Origin: Oscillibacter sp.
Lineage (GTDB): Bacteria > Bacillota > Clostridia > Oscillospirales > Oscillospiraceae
Direction of reading: 5' to 3'
Assembly: GCA_017380995.1 (NCBI GenBank)
Contig: JAFOCY010000135.1
Location: 1-14,061 of the forward strand
Length of the DNA stretch: 14,061 nt
Shown here: positions 1 through 7,222 of the stretch, piece after piece
How the letters are laid out: the number at the start of each line of letters is the position of its first letter
Position numbering within the stretch: the stretch's first letter is position 1
Notes under the pieces: model-generated
What the model saw: the letters and a program-made list of their open reading frames with translations, nothing else
Databases searched by the model: none
Told to the model about the DNA's origin: nothing
Made by a program: the position numbers and the translations under genes

Positions 1-327
1 GGGGACCTTCGGAAAGCGCAGATAGTCATATACCCGCTTGTGGCGCGCCCGCTCATAGGCGTTGGCGGCCCCGCCGCCCAAAAGAAGGCCGGACCATAGC
101 GGCGCCTCCTTCCGCTTCCTCCAGGCAAAGAGCAGCGCCAGGGCGGAAAGCGCCCCTACCAGTGCTTTGGGCGCAGGGAGGGAAAAGGCCGCGCCGGTGT
201 TCCACACCTCTGTCATCTCCACGCAGCCCTTGAGATGGAGGGTATCCTTCCGGGAGGTGCGGTGGAGATACACCCGCACCAGTCCCGCGGCGGAAAAGAC
301 CGCCGCCGCGATCAGCAGCGTCATCAT
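1..327 (-). CDS. Divergent signal peptidase II (LspA)-like membrane protein, C-terminus cut off by the window edge
   Basis: Only the first 109 codons are visible. LspA is the polytopic aspartyl protease that cleaves prolipoprotein signal peptides. Two LspA signatures are seen: N43-T-G-A-A-F, matching the family N-x-G-A-A-F motif, and G84-G-G-x-x-N89-x-x-E92-R followed nine residues later by D101, matching GGAxGNxxDR then VxD. D101 aligns with the catalytic Asp124 of Pseudomonas LspA. The second catalytic Asp (FNxAD motif) would lie beyond the edge. Oddities: the conserved Asp of NxxDR is Glu92, and the first helix (residues 3-21) lacks the usual Asp-x-x-x-K. Hydrophobic stretches fall at about 3-21, 54-69 and 77-90. 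The ATG overlaps the stop of the upstream GTPase-nuclease gene (ATGA), with a purine-rich ribosome site (GGGGGAGAA) inside that gene's end. A housekeeping lspA is probably elsewhere, so this may be a paralogue with altered specificity or activity. Confidence 0.65.
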   Translation of the reverse strand, partial: MMTLLIAAAVFSAAGLVRVYLHRTSRKDTLHLKGCVEMTEVWNTGAAFSLPAPKALVGALSALALLFAWRKRKEAPLWSGLLLGGGAANAYERARHKRVYDYLRFPKVP

Positions 328-2951
328 GCCTTCTCCCCCTTTTGTGCCTTTTCCAAAGCGGCGCGGACCGCCCCGGTTTTGTTATTCTGGTTGTTCCGGG
401 CAAGGACCTGGGTGATCTGGCCCTCCACCCGCTCCACCTCCTCGCGGAAATTGGAGGCAGAGAGGCGCAGTGCGCCGTGACCGAGGATAATGAGCTGCTC
501 GGGACCATCGGAGGTGGCCACCTTCACCCGGTACTTTCTTCCCAACTCGTAGGTGGTGCGCTCGATATAGGCGTCAGCCGTCTCCGCTTCCTTGGTGTAG
601 ACCACATGGATGTTGTGGTATTTTTCCACGCTCCCGGGGTTTCCCTTCACCCGGTAGGCGTCAAACACGGCGATGACCTCACACTTTTTGTAGCCCTGGT
701 AATTGCAAAGAAGGTCGCACAGGGCTTTCCGGGCGGCGTCCAGGTTGTCCCGGGCAATTTTTTTCAGCTCCTCCCAGGCGAAAATGATATTATAGCCGTC
801 CACCAGCAGGTATTCCTTCTGGGGCGCCCGGTCGGGAACGGAGCGCTTTTCCAGCTCCGTACTCACCGCGGCGCTCCGGGGCGGCTGGAAGGAGCGGTTT
901 TTCACCGGGCCGTAGGTCCGCTCGAAGATGGCCTGCAGCTCCTTATCCTGGGCCACCGTCCCCTCATAGGAGCTGGGGCGGCGGGAAGTATTGGCCTCTT
1001 TGGGCTTATCCTCCACTGCCGGGCGCAGGACGCTTTGGAGGTGGGCCATGGCGGGAACCTCCTGCCATTTCACGTTGTACCCCGCGCCGTGGCCGCAGAA
1101 CACAGAGTCCGCCGTGTTCTCCACATCCCGCTCCGGATCGTAGCCAAGGGCCTTGATGACCTGCTCCGCCTCGGCGCAGGGGCGGTAGCCGGCAAGGACC
1201 ATGCTGAGCCTCCCCCGTCCCCGGGTATAGGCCGTGACCTCCCGGGCGTAGTTGCGCATCTGGGCAACCGGCGCGCTGCCCGTGAGGATGGTCTCCTCTC
1301 CAAAGGTCTCCGGGGGCTCCGTCTCGCCGTTCATCCGCTGCAGGTCGCTGATGGCCCGTCCCAGCTGCTCCGTGGGAAGCTCCAGGCGGAACTCATACCA
1401 AGGCTCCAGCAAAACGCTTTTGGCACTCATCAATCCTTGGCGCACGGCCCGGTAGGTGGCCTGGCGGAAGTCTCCGCCCTCGGTGTGCTTCAAATGGGCC
1501 TTGCCGGCGGCCAGGGTGATCTTCATATCCGTGATGGGCGAGCCGGTGAGGACACCCAGGTGGTCCTTTTCCATCAGATGGGTGAGGATGAGCCGCTGCC
1601 AGTTGCGGTCCAGCTCGTCCTCGGGAACAATGGAGGCAAAGTGCATACCGCTGCCCCGGGGGGCGGGCTCCAGCACCAGATGGACCTCCGCATAGTGGCG
1701 CAGCGGCTCAAAATGGCCGATGCCCTCCACCCGATTTTCAATGGTCTCCCGATAGAGGATACTGCCGCTGCCAAAGCCGATCTCCAGGCCGAAGCGGTCC
1801 CGGACCAAGCGCTGTAAGATCTCCTGCTGGACCTCGCCCATCAGCTCAATGGCGATCTGCCGGGCACCCTCGTTCCAGAGGATGTGGAGCTGGGGATCTT
1901 CCTCCTCCAACTGCCTGAGCTTCAAAAGAGCGGTGTGGGGGTCCGTCCCCTCCGGCAAAAGGACCTGGTAGGTCAGTACCGGCTCCAGCATAGGCGCCGT
2001 CCAGGGCCCCTCAAAGCCCAGGCCGTCGCCGGGGCGGGTCTGGGTCAATCCGGTGACCGCCACCACGCTGCCGGCCTCGGCGCAGTCCACGGGGCGGAAC
2101 TTGGCGCCCGAATACAGGCGCAGCTGGTCCGCCTTCTCCTCCCAGGGGTTTTCGCCGCCCCGCAACACTTCCTTGGTCCGCAAGGCGCCGCCGGTGACCT
2201 TCAGGTGGGTCAGGCGGTTGCCCTGGCCGTCCCGGGTGATCTTGAAGACACGGGCGCCAAATTCACTGCCGTAATCCGGGACGGGGGCGAAGCGCTCCAA
2301 GCCCTCCATCAGCTCCTCCACGCCCTCCAGCTTCAAGGCCGCGCCGAAAAAGCAGGGAAAGAGCTTCCGCTTTCCCACCATCTGCCCGATCAAACCATCC
2401 GTCAGCGTTCCGGTCTCAAAATACTGCTCAATAGCCGCCTCATCGCAGGCGGCAGCTTCTTCATAAAGGGTATCTTCCGCTGCGCCAAAATCCACGCAGC
2501 CAGGACTCAGGCGCTGCTTCAAACTCTCCATCACCTGCGCGCGGTCTGCCCCCGCCAGGTCCATTTTGTTGACAAACAGAATGGTGGGCACGGCGTACCG
2601 CTCCAGCAGCTTCCACAGGGTCCGGGTGTGACCCTGGACGCCGTCGGTACCGCTGATGACCAGCACCGCGCAGTCCAACACCCGCAGCGTCCGCTCTGCC
2701 TCTGTGGAAAAATCCACATGGCCCGGGGTATCCAGCAGCGTCACCTGAGTATCTCCCAGGGAAAATACCGCCTGCTTGGAAAAAACGGTGATACCCCGCT
2801 CCCGCTCAATGGCATCCGTATCCAAAAAAGCGTCGGCATGGTCCACCCGGCCAAGCTTGCGAATGGCGCCGCTGCGGTAAAGCAGGGCCTCGGAAAGGGT
2901 GGTCTTGCCCGCGTCCACGTGGGCCAGGATGCCTAAAACCAGTTTCTTCAT
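324..2951 (-). CDS. TetM/EF-G-like translation GTPase fused to a C-terminal Rae1/YacP-like NYN endonuclease domain
   Basis: 875 residues. The N-terminal ~640 residues have the layout of ribosomal protection proteins and EF-G: P-loop AHVDAGKTT (10-18), switch I RERGIT (Thr55), DTPGHVD (74-80, catalytic His78), NKMD (128-131), then domains II-V. The domain IV tip reads roughly KAHLKHTEGGDFRQ where TetM has YSPVSTPADFR, so the residues TetM uses to dislodge tetracycline are absent. After a conserved extension and a low-complexity linker (~640-711), residues 712-860 form a NYN/PIN-like domain strikingly like Bacillus Rae1 (YacP): LLVDGYNII (Asp718), VFDA (Asp764), VKG, TKEAETAD (Asp793), VATSD (Asp815), GALRLSA. 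Rae1 is known to enter the ribosomal A site and cut mRNA. I infer a translation factor that docks on ribosomes and cleaves or rescues mRNA. ATG start with GGAGT upstream. Overlaps by ATGA with both neighbours. A simple tetracycline-resistance call would be misleading. Confidence 0.9.
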   Translation of the reverse strand: MKKLVLGILAHVDAGKTTLSEALLYRSGAIRKLGRVDHADAFLDTDAIERERGITVFSKQAVFSLGDTQVTLLDTPGHVDFSTEAERTLRVLDCAVLVISGTDGVQGHTRTLWKLLERYAVPTILFVNKMDLAGADRAQVMESLKQRLSPGCVDFGAAEDTLYEEAAACDEAAIEQYFETGTLTDGLIGQMVGKRKLFPCFFGAALKLEGVEELMEGLERFAPVPDYGSEFGARVFKITRDGQGNRLTHLKVTGGALRTKEVLRGGENPWEEKADQLRLYSGAKFRPVDCAEAGSVVAVTGLTQTRPGDGLGFEGPWTAPMLEPVLTYQVLLPEGTDPHTALLKLRQLEEEDPQLHILWNEGARQIAIELMGEVQQEILQRLVRDRFGLEIGFGSGSILYRETIENRVEGIGHFEPLRHYAEVHLVLEPAPRGSGMHFASIVPEDELDRNWQRLILTHLMEKDHLGVLTGSPITDMKITLAAGKAHLKHTEGGDFRQATYRAVRQGLMSAKSVLLEPWYEFRLELPTEQLGRAISDLQRMNGETEPPETFGEETILTGSAPVAQMRNYAREVTAYTRGRGRLSMVLAGYRPCAEAEQVIKALGYDPERDVENTADSVFCGHGAGYNVKWQEVPAMAHLQSVLRPAVEDKPKEANTSRRPSSYEGTVAQDKELQAIFERTYGPVKNRSFQPPRSAAVSTELEKRSVPDRAPQKEYLLVDGYNIIFAWEELKKIARDNLDAARKALCDLLCNYQGYKKCEVIAVFDAYRVKGNPGSVEKYHNIHVVYTKEAETADAYIERTTYELGRKYRVKVATSDGPEQLIILGHGALRLSASNFREEVERVEGQITQVLARNNQNNKTGAVRAALEKAQKGEKA

Positions 2952-3679
2952 GCAGACACTCCAATCAGTTTCTCAAAAAGGGGCAGCAGGGTATAGAGCA
3001 CCGGCTGGTGGGCCATATAGACCAGCAGGGACCGCCGTCCCATGGCGGTGACAACAGGCACCGGACGGAGGATCAGGTCCTCCCGCTCCGGGCGAAGCCT
3101 GGAAAGAAAGACCCCTGTCCAGAACAAAAAAAGCCAGGGCAGGAGGGGAAAATAGTCCGAGGAGGTGAACCCGGGAGGCGGGAATCCCAGCACGGCGGTC
3201 AGGAGACTCGTCCCCCGGGGAAGAGCGGCGATATGCAACCCTTCAAAGCCCAAAAAGCCCTCATTCACATCCCGAAACAGCATAAACAGGGCAAAGGACA
3301 CCCCCAGGCCCAGATGGGGCGGGATGCAGCGCAGTGCCTTCTTCAGGGGAGCGCTGATGAGTGTGGCAAGGCCCAAAAAGGTCAGCACGCCGCAAAAGAT
3401 GGGAGCCTCAGGCAAAACCACATAGGTCACAGCGCTGACGATGGCGCCGGCGGAAAAGGTGACGAGGCCCCTTCGCACAGGCCGGCGGCCCAGGAAAAAG
3501 CAGTAGCCGGAAAGAAGGATGAAGGTCCAGCAGATGCTTTGCTGCCACACATAGGCCCCAAAGGAGCGGTACCAGGACCAGTCCGCCCCCAGGAGATAGA
3601 CAAAATCCCAGCAGGCGTGATAGCCGATCATGCTGATCAGGGCCACGCCCCGCAGCGTATCAATATCCTGATGGCGCAT
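2948..3679 (-). CDS. DUF1624 / heparan-alpha-glucosaminide N-acetyltransferase-like integral membrane protein
   Basis: 243 residues, multi-pass membrane protein. The family signature is clear at the N-terminus: D-x-L-R-G-V-A-L-I-S-M-I-x-Y-H-A-C-W-D (about residues 6-24), then FILLSGYCFFLGRR, the TYVVLPEAPIFCGVLTFLGLA region, a Y-F-P-L-L-P-W segment and the C-terminal M-G-R-R-S-L-L-V-Y-M-A-H-Q-P-V motif. These are hallmarks of bacterial DUF1624 (HGSNAT catalytic) proteins, presumed to move acyl groups across or at the membrane. The substrate is unknown. I chose the ATG at 3679 because GGGAGGG lies just upstream and homologous N-termini begin close to this motif. Earlier in-frame codons (to 3781) would run through the promoter. 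First gene of a three-gene operon; its TGA overlaps the ATG of the GTPase-nuclease gene. Confidence 0.85.
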   Translation of the reverse strand: MRHQDIDTLRGVALISMIGYHACWDFVYLLGADWSWYRSFGAYVWQQSICWTFILLSGYCFFLGRRPVRRGLVTFSAGAIVSAVTYVVLPEAPIFCGVLTFLGLATLISAPLKKALRCIPPHLGLGVSFALFMLFRDVNEGFLGFEGLHIAALPRGTSLLTAVLGFPPPGFTSSDYFPLLPWLFLFWTGVFLSRLRPEREDLILRPVPVVTAMGRRSLLVYMAHQPVLYTLLPLFEKLIGVSA

Positions 3680-3710
3680 CCGCAGCCCTCCCTTCTCATC
3701 ATAACAATTT

Positions 3711-3739
3711 ATCATAGCATACCCGAAAAACATTTTCAA
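3711..3739 (-). promoter_or_regulatory. Sigma-A promoter of the three-gene left operon
   Basis: On the minus strand the -35 box TTGAAA (3734-3739) is followed by a 17-nt spacer and the -10 box TATGAT (3711-3716), with TG one base upstream (extended -10). It lies about 30 nt before the DUF1624 start codon, leaving a short leader with its ribosome site. An inverted repeat CAACC-GGAAG-GGTTG (3737-3751) overlaps the edge of the -35 box and could be an operator. That last point is a guess. Confidence 0.75.
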
Positions 3740-3752
3740 CCGGAAGGGTTGG

Positions 3753-3781
3753 TTGCATCCGCCCACGGACCATGGTAACAT
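3753..3781 (+). promoter_or_regulatory. Possible weak promoter of the alpha/beta hydrolase gene
   Basis: TTGCAT (3753-3758), a 17-nt spacer and TAACAT (3776-3781) have ideal spacing but only partial match to consensus. Transcription would start near 3788, just before the ribosome site. It points away from the promoter at 3711-3739, giving a compact divergent promoter region. Confidence 0.35.
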
Positions 3782-3791
3782 GAACGCAGAA

Positions 3792-3797
3792 AGGGAG
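3792..3797 (+). promoter_or_regulatory. Shine-Dalgarno site fixing the hydrolase start
   Basis: AGGGAG ends 8 nt before the ATG at 3806. An in-frame GTG at 3797 overlaps this site and so cannot be the start. Confidence 0.75.
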
Positions 3798-3805
3798 TGG
3801 TTTTC

Positions 3806-4609
3806 ATGCTGAAAAATGGACGGATCACCCTGGAGAAAAACGTCACCATGGATTACGTGGCCTTTGGCCGGGGAACACGGCCCCTGGTCATCCTCCCAGG
3901 TCTTGGAGACGGCCTGCGGGGCGTGAAGGGCACAGCCCTTCCCATGTCCATCCTGTACTGGGCCTTTTCCAAAGACTTCCGGGTGTACCTCTTCAGCCGC
4001 AAAGACCCTCTGCTCCCCAGCCGTACCACCCGGGATTTTGCCCGAGACCAGAAGGCCGCCATGGACCGTCTTGGGATCTCAAAGGCTGATGTGGTAGGCG
4101 TTTCCCAGGGCGGTATGATCGCCCAGTTCCTTGCCATCGACTACCCGGAAGCCGTGGGCAAGCTGGTGCTCTGCGCCACCTGTCCCCAGCCAAATCCCAC
4201 CCTGGAGACCGCTGTGACCCTTTGGATGCGGATGGCCCGGCGGGGCGATGCCATGAGCCTGATGCGGGACAATGTGGAACGCATCTACTCTCCCCGCTAT
4301 GTCAAGCGTTTGGGGTGGCTGGCTCCCATCGTGGGTCTTTTGACGGCCCCCTCCTCCTTCCACCGCTTTTTGGTGATGGCCCAGGCCTGCCTGGACCACA
4401 ATGCCCTGGAAGAGCTGCCCCGCATTACCGCCCCCACCCTCATCATCGGCGGAGAGCAGGACCGTGTGCTCACAGGCCTGGCCTCTTATGAACTGGCAAA
4501 CAAGATCCCCGGAAGCCGCCTGGTGATGTATCCGGACCTGGGTCACAGTGTCTACGAGGAAGCACCGGACTTTCAAAGCCGGGTGCTGGAGTTTTTGCTG
4601 GAACCATGA
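3806..4609 (+). CDS. Alpha/beta-fold hydrolase
   Basis: 267 residues, soluble, no signal peptide. The alpha/beta-hydrolase catalytic set is visible: an oxyanion-loop motif P31-G-L-G-D-G, the nucleophile elbow G98-V-S100-Q-G-G, the acid Asp219 in IIGGEQD, and His247 in LGHSVYEE. The overall pattern (VVGVSQGGMIAQFLAIDYPEAV, TLIIGGEQDRVL) is that of the broad BioH/3-oxoadipate enol-lactonase-like superfamily, which includes esterases, lactonases and C-C hydrolases. The substrate cannot be told from sequence. It is monocistronic: divergent from the left operon, convergent with the ribosomal operon, and it shares the terminator at 4654-4701. Confidence 0.9.
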   Translation: MLKNGRITLEKNVTMDYVAFGRGTRPLVILPGLGDGLRGVKGTALPMSILYWAFSKDFRVYLFSRKDPLLPSRTTRDFARDQKAAMDRLGISKADVVGVSQGGMIAQFLAIDYPEAVGKLVLCATCPQPNPTLETAVTLWMRMARRGDAMSLMRDNVERIYSPRYVKRLGWLAPIVGLLTAPSSFHRFLVMAQACLDHNALEELPRITAPTLIIGGEQDRVLTGLASYELANKIPGSRLVMYPDLGHSVYEEAPDFQSRVLEFLLEP

Positions 4610-4653
4610 CACCCCGCTCTTTTCGCCGGACCGCACCCAACATCAAAACGCAA

Positions 4654-4701
4654 AAAAGCCCTTTGTCACTCCACTCGAGTTCGAAGTGACAAAGGGCTTT
4701 T
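4654..4701. terminator. Bidirectional intrinsic terminator between the hydrolase gene and rplQ
   Basis: A perfect 17-bp inverted repeat (arms 4654-4670 and 4685-4701, beginning AAAAGCCCTTTG) encloses a 14-nt loop. The right side runs into a T-rich stretch (plus-strand termination of the hydrolase) and the left side is an A-run (a U-run for minus-strand transcripts leaving rplQ). It therefore ends the whole ribosomal-protein operon and the facing gene. Confidence 0.95.
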
Positions 4702-4724
4702 CCTTTTTCGATCAGTGATCGCGC

Positions 4725-5066
4725 TTAGACCAGCTCGATGATACCAGTCTCGGCGGCGTCGCCGCGGCGGACGCCGGTACGGATGATGCGGGTGTAGCCA
4801 CCGTTGCGCTCAGCGTACTTGGGGGCGATCTCCTTGAACAGCTTCTGGGCAACATCCTCACGGGTGATGAAGGCCAGAGCCTGGCGGTAAGCAGCCAGGT
4901 CGTTCTTCTTGCCGAGGGTGATCATCTTCTCGGCCAGGGGCTTGATCTCCTTGCAACGGGTGATGGTGGTCTCCATCTTGCCGTGATCCAGGAAATCAGT
5001 GACCTGCTGACGCAGCATAGCCATACGCTGGTCAGTAGTCTTGCCAAGTTTACGAGTTCCGGGCAT
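4725..5066 (-). CDS. rplQ: 50S ribosomal protein L17
   Basis: 113 residues, full length for bacterial L17. It starts [20 protein letters not shown], the usual L17 opening, and ends with the [20 protein letters not shown] block. L17 sits near the peptide exit tunnel of the large subunit. Last gene of the operon, 56 nt after rpoA, in the standard position. The gap holds a small GCCGG/CCGGC hairpin (5098-5112) and then AAGGAGG 8 nt before the ATG. Transcription ends at the terminator about 25 nt downstream. Confidence 0.98.
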   Translation of the reverse strand: MPGTRKLGKTTDQRMAMLRQQVTDFLDHGKMETTITRCKEIKPLAEKMITLGKKNDLAAYRQALAFITREDVAQKLFKEIAPKYAERNGGYTRIIRTGVRRGDAAETGIIELV

Positions 5067-5122
5067 GTCGGTTTCCTCCTTATCAGGATTTAGGTCAGCC
5101 GGGAGTTCCGGCGTTGAATCAG

Positions 5123-6073
5123 TTAGTTGTTCTCTTCGTCAGCCAGATGGAGACCCATCATAGCCAGCTTGTTGATGACCTCTTCCAGGGACTTGCGGCC
5201 CAGGTTGCGGACCTTCATCATCTCGTCCTCGGTCTTGGAGATCAAGTCCTCGACGGTGTTGATGTTGGCGCGCTTGAGGCAGTTGAAGCTGCGGACAGAG
5301 AGATCCAGCTCTTCAATGGTCATCTCCAGGACCTTGTCGCGCTGGGCCTCGGCCTTCTCCACCACGGTGGGCTTGCTGCCCACGTTTTCACTCAGGTCAG
5401 TGAAGAGGGTGAAGTGGTCGCAGAGGATCTTGGCGCCCAGGGACACAGCATCTCTTGCGGAGATGGTGCCGTCGGTCCAGACCTCCAGGGTCAGCTTGTC
5501 AAAATCGCTGGAAGCGCCCACGCGGGTAGGCTCCACGGTGTAGTTCACCTTGTACACAGGGGTGTAGATGGAGTCCACAGCGATGGTGCCGATGATGTTC
5601 TGCTGGGGCTTGTTGCGGTCAGCGCTCACATAGCCACGGCCGTGAGACAGGGTGATCTCCATGTTCAGGGTAGCACCGTTGTCCAGGGTAGCAATGTGCA
5701 TATCGGGGTTCAGAACCTCGACCTCGCCATCGGCCTTGATATCGCCGGCAGTCACCACGCAGGGACCAACAGCCTCGATATAGACCGTCTTCACAGTCTC
5801 GCTGTGCAGCTTCGTCAGGAGGCCCTTCACATTCAGGACGATCTCCGTCACGTCTTCCTTCACACCGGGGATGGTGGAAAACTCATGCTGGACACCGGCG
5901 ATCTTAATGGTGGTCGGAGCGGTGCCGGGCAGAGAGGAAAGCATAATGCGGCGGAGCGCGTTGCCCAGAGTCGTACCGTAACCGCGCTCAAGCGGTTCCA
6001 CGACATACTTGCCGTAAGTCACGTCACCGGGAGCCTCGATACATTCGATCTGGGGCTTTTCAATTTCGATCAT
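5123..6073 (-). CDS. rpoA: DNA-directed RNA polymerase alpha subunit
   Basis: 316 residues, typical length. The N-terminal domain carries the assembly motif [26 protein letters not shown] near residues 27-52. The C-terminal domain has the helix-hairpin-helix DNA- and activator-contact region ([13 protein letters not shown], then [12 protein letters not shown]), with the Arg equivalent to E. coli Arg265. The start is the ATG at 6073 ([10 protein letters not shown]), where AAGGAGGG sits 7 nt upstream. An in-frame codon at 6109 would add 12 unusual residues and place the ribosome site inside the gene. It follows an 84-nt gap after rpsD containing a strong hairpin. Confidence 0.98.
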   Translation of the reverse strand: MIEIEKPQIECIEAPGDVTYGKYVVEPLERGYGTTLGNALRRIMLSSLPGTAPTTIKIAGVQHEFSTIPGVKEDVTEIVLNVKGLLTKLHSETVKTVYIEAVGPCVVTAGDIKADGEVEVLNPDMHIATLDNGATLNMEITLSHGRGYVSADRNKPQQNIIGTIAVDSIYTPVYKVNYTVEPTRVGASSDFDKLTLEVWTDGTISARDAVSLGAKILCDHFTLFTDLSENVGSKPTVVEKAEAQRDKVLEMTIEELDLSVRSFNCLKRANINTVEDLISKTEDEMMKVRNLGRKSLEEVINKLAMMGLHLADEENN

Positions 6074-6080
6074 GCAGTTA

Positions 6081-6088
6081 CCCTCCTT
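6081..6088 (-). promoter_or_regulatory. Shine-Dalgarno site fixing the rpoA start
   Basis: AAGGAGGG on the minus strand, 7 nt before the ATG at 6073. It favours this start over the upstream in-frame codon at 6109. Confidence 0.85.
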
Positions 6089-6100
6089 CATCTTCTCATT

Positions 6101-6122
6101 GCGGCGCACAACCGTGCGCCGC
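6101..6122 (-). other. Stable GC-rich hairpin in the rpsD-rpoA gap
   Basis: A perfect 9-bp stem GCGGCGCAC/GTGCGCCGC with a 4-nt loop lies 12 nt upstream of the rpoA ribosome site. No U-run follows, so it is not an intrinsic terminator. Possible roles are protection or processing of the mRNA, or setting rpoA expression relative to rpsD. Confidence 0.7.
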
Positions 6123-6157
6123 GGTCAGTTCCTACCATTATCGAGGGTACCTTCCAA

Positions 6158-6784
6158 TTACTTGGAGTACAGCTCGACGATGAGGTGCTCCTCGATGGGA
6201 AGATCGATGTCCTCACGGGCGGGTTCTGCGACGACCTTAGCCACGTTGTTCTTGTCCATTTCCAGCCACTTGGGGACCACGCGGGAAGCGTTGGCCTCCA
6301 GAGCGCCCTTGAACTTGTCCAGGCTGCGGGAGCCTTCCTTCAGCTCGATGACATCGCCGGTCTTCACCAGGTAAGAGGGGATGTTGACCTTCTTGCCGTT
6401 GACGGTGAAGTGGCCGTGACGGACCAGCTGACGAGCCTCAGGACGGCTCATAGCGAAGCCCAGACGGTACACGACGTTGTCCAGACGGGTCTCCAGGATG
6501 GTCAGCAGGTTCTCACCGGTCATGCCGGCCTTCTTGTTGGCCATCTCGAAGTAATCAGCGAACTGGCTCTCCAGCATGCCATAATAGCGCTTGACCTTCT
6601 GCTTCTCGCGCATCTGGATGCCGTACTCGCTCAGCTTCTTGTTTCTTGCATTGCCGTGCATACCGGGAGCATAGCTACGACGCTCCACAGCGCACTTGTC
6701 GGTATAGCAGCGGTCGCCCTTCAGGAAGAGCTTCTGGCCTTCTCTGCGGCAAAGGCGGCAGACTGCACCGGTATATCTTGCCAT
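6158..6784 (-). CDS. rpsD: 30S ribosomal protein S4 (zinc-binding form)
   Basis: 208 residues. The N-terminus has four cysteines C9-x2-C12-x13-C26-x4-C31, the zinc-binding (C+) version of S4. The S4 RNA-binding domain follows ([34 protein letters not shown]). S4 is a primary 16S-binding assembly protein and a known translational autoregulator in several bacteria. Position between rpsK and rpoA is normal for Clostridia, whereas in B. subtilis rpsD lies elsewhere. GAGGAGG precedes the ATG; 21 nt after rpsK. Confidence 0.98.
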   Translation of the reverse strand: MARYTGAVCRLCRREGQKLFLKGDRCYTDKCAVERRSYAPGMHGNARNKKLSEYGIQMREKQKVKRYYGMLESQFADYFEMANKKAGMTGENLLTILETRLDNVVYRLGFAMSRPEARQLVRHGHFTVNGKKVNIPSYLVKTGDVIELKEGSRSLDKFKGALEANASRVVPKWLEMDKNNVAKVVAEPAREDIDLPIEEHLIVELYSK

Positions 6785-6805
6785 ATTGCTTTACCTCCTC
6801 TTTAA

Positions 6806-7207
6806 TTACACGCGGCGACGCTTGGGGGGACGGCAGCCGTTGTGGGGGATGGGAGTGACGTCCTTGATCATGGTCACTTCCAGGCCGACAGCCTGCAGGG
6901 CGCGGATAGCAGCCTCGCGGCCCTGGCCGGGGCCCTTGACGAAGACCTCAACGGTCTTCAGGCCGTGCTCCATAGCAGCACGGGCAGCGGTCTCAGCAGC
7001 GGTCTGAGCTGCGAAGGGAGTGGACTTCTTGCTGCCGCGGAAGCCGAGGCCGCCGGAAGAAGCCCAGGAGATGGCGTTGCCCTGGGTATCAGTGACAGTC
7101 ACCATGGTGTTGTTGAAGGAAGAACGGATATGGACCTGGCCACGCTCAATGTTCTTCTTTTCGCGACGGCGGCGAATAACCTTCTTGCCGTTCTTTGCAG
7201 TTGCCAT
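6806..7207 (-). CDS. rpsK: 30S ribosomal protein S11
   Basis: 133 residues, platform protein of the small subunit. Diagnostic stretches are [38 protein letters not shown] and the C-terminal [18 protein letters not shown]. The lysine- and arginine-rich N-terminus is normal. AAGGAGGG precedes the ATG; 15 nt after rpsM. Confidence 0.98.
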   Translation of the reverse strand: MATAKNGKKVIRRRREKKNIERGQVHIRSSFNNTMVTVTDTQGNAISWASSGGLGFRGSKKSTPFAAQTAAETAARAAMEHGLKTVEVFVKGPGQGREAAIRALQAVGLEVTMIKDVTPIPHNGCRPPKRRRV

Positions 7208-7222
7208 TTTCGTTCTCCCTCC

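Noticed and set aside
62..415. Plus-strand open frame at the left edge
   Set aside because: The minus strand here encodes an LspA-like protein with proper start, ribosome site and family motifs.
342..1817. Long plus-strand open frame antisense to the GTPase-nuclease gene
   Set aside because: It is an opposite-strand shadow of a GC-rich gene, with no ribosome site or recognisable domain; the minus-strand product has clear GTPase and NYN motifs.
324..2951. Acquired tetracycline resistance gene (tet)
   Set aside because: The domain IV loop lacks the TetM motif, there is a nuclease fusion, and no mobile-element context; it looks like a chromosomal translation-factor relative.
3680..3781. N-terminal extension of the DUF1624 protein
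   Set aside because: It would cover the promoter and ribosome site; the ATG at 3679 has both upstream and fits the family.
5114..6805. 563-codon plus-strand open frame over rpoA and rpsD
   Set aside because: It lies antisense to two certain essential genes, has a low-complexity composition rich in Leu, His, Val and Asp, and no initiation signal.
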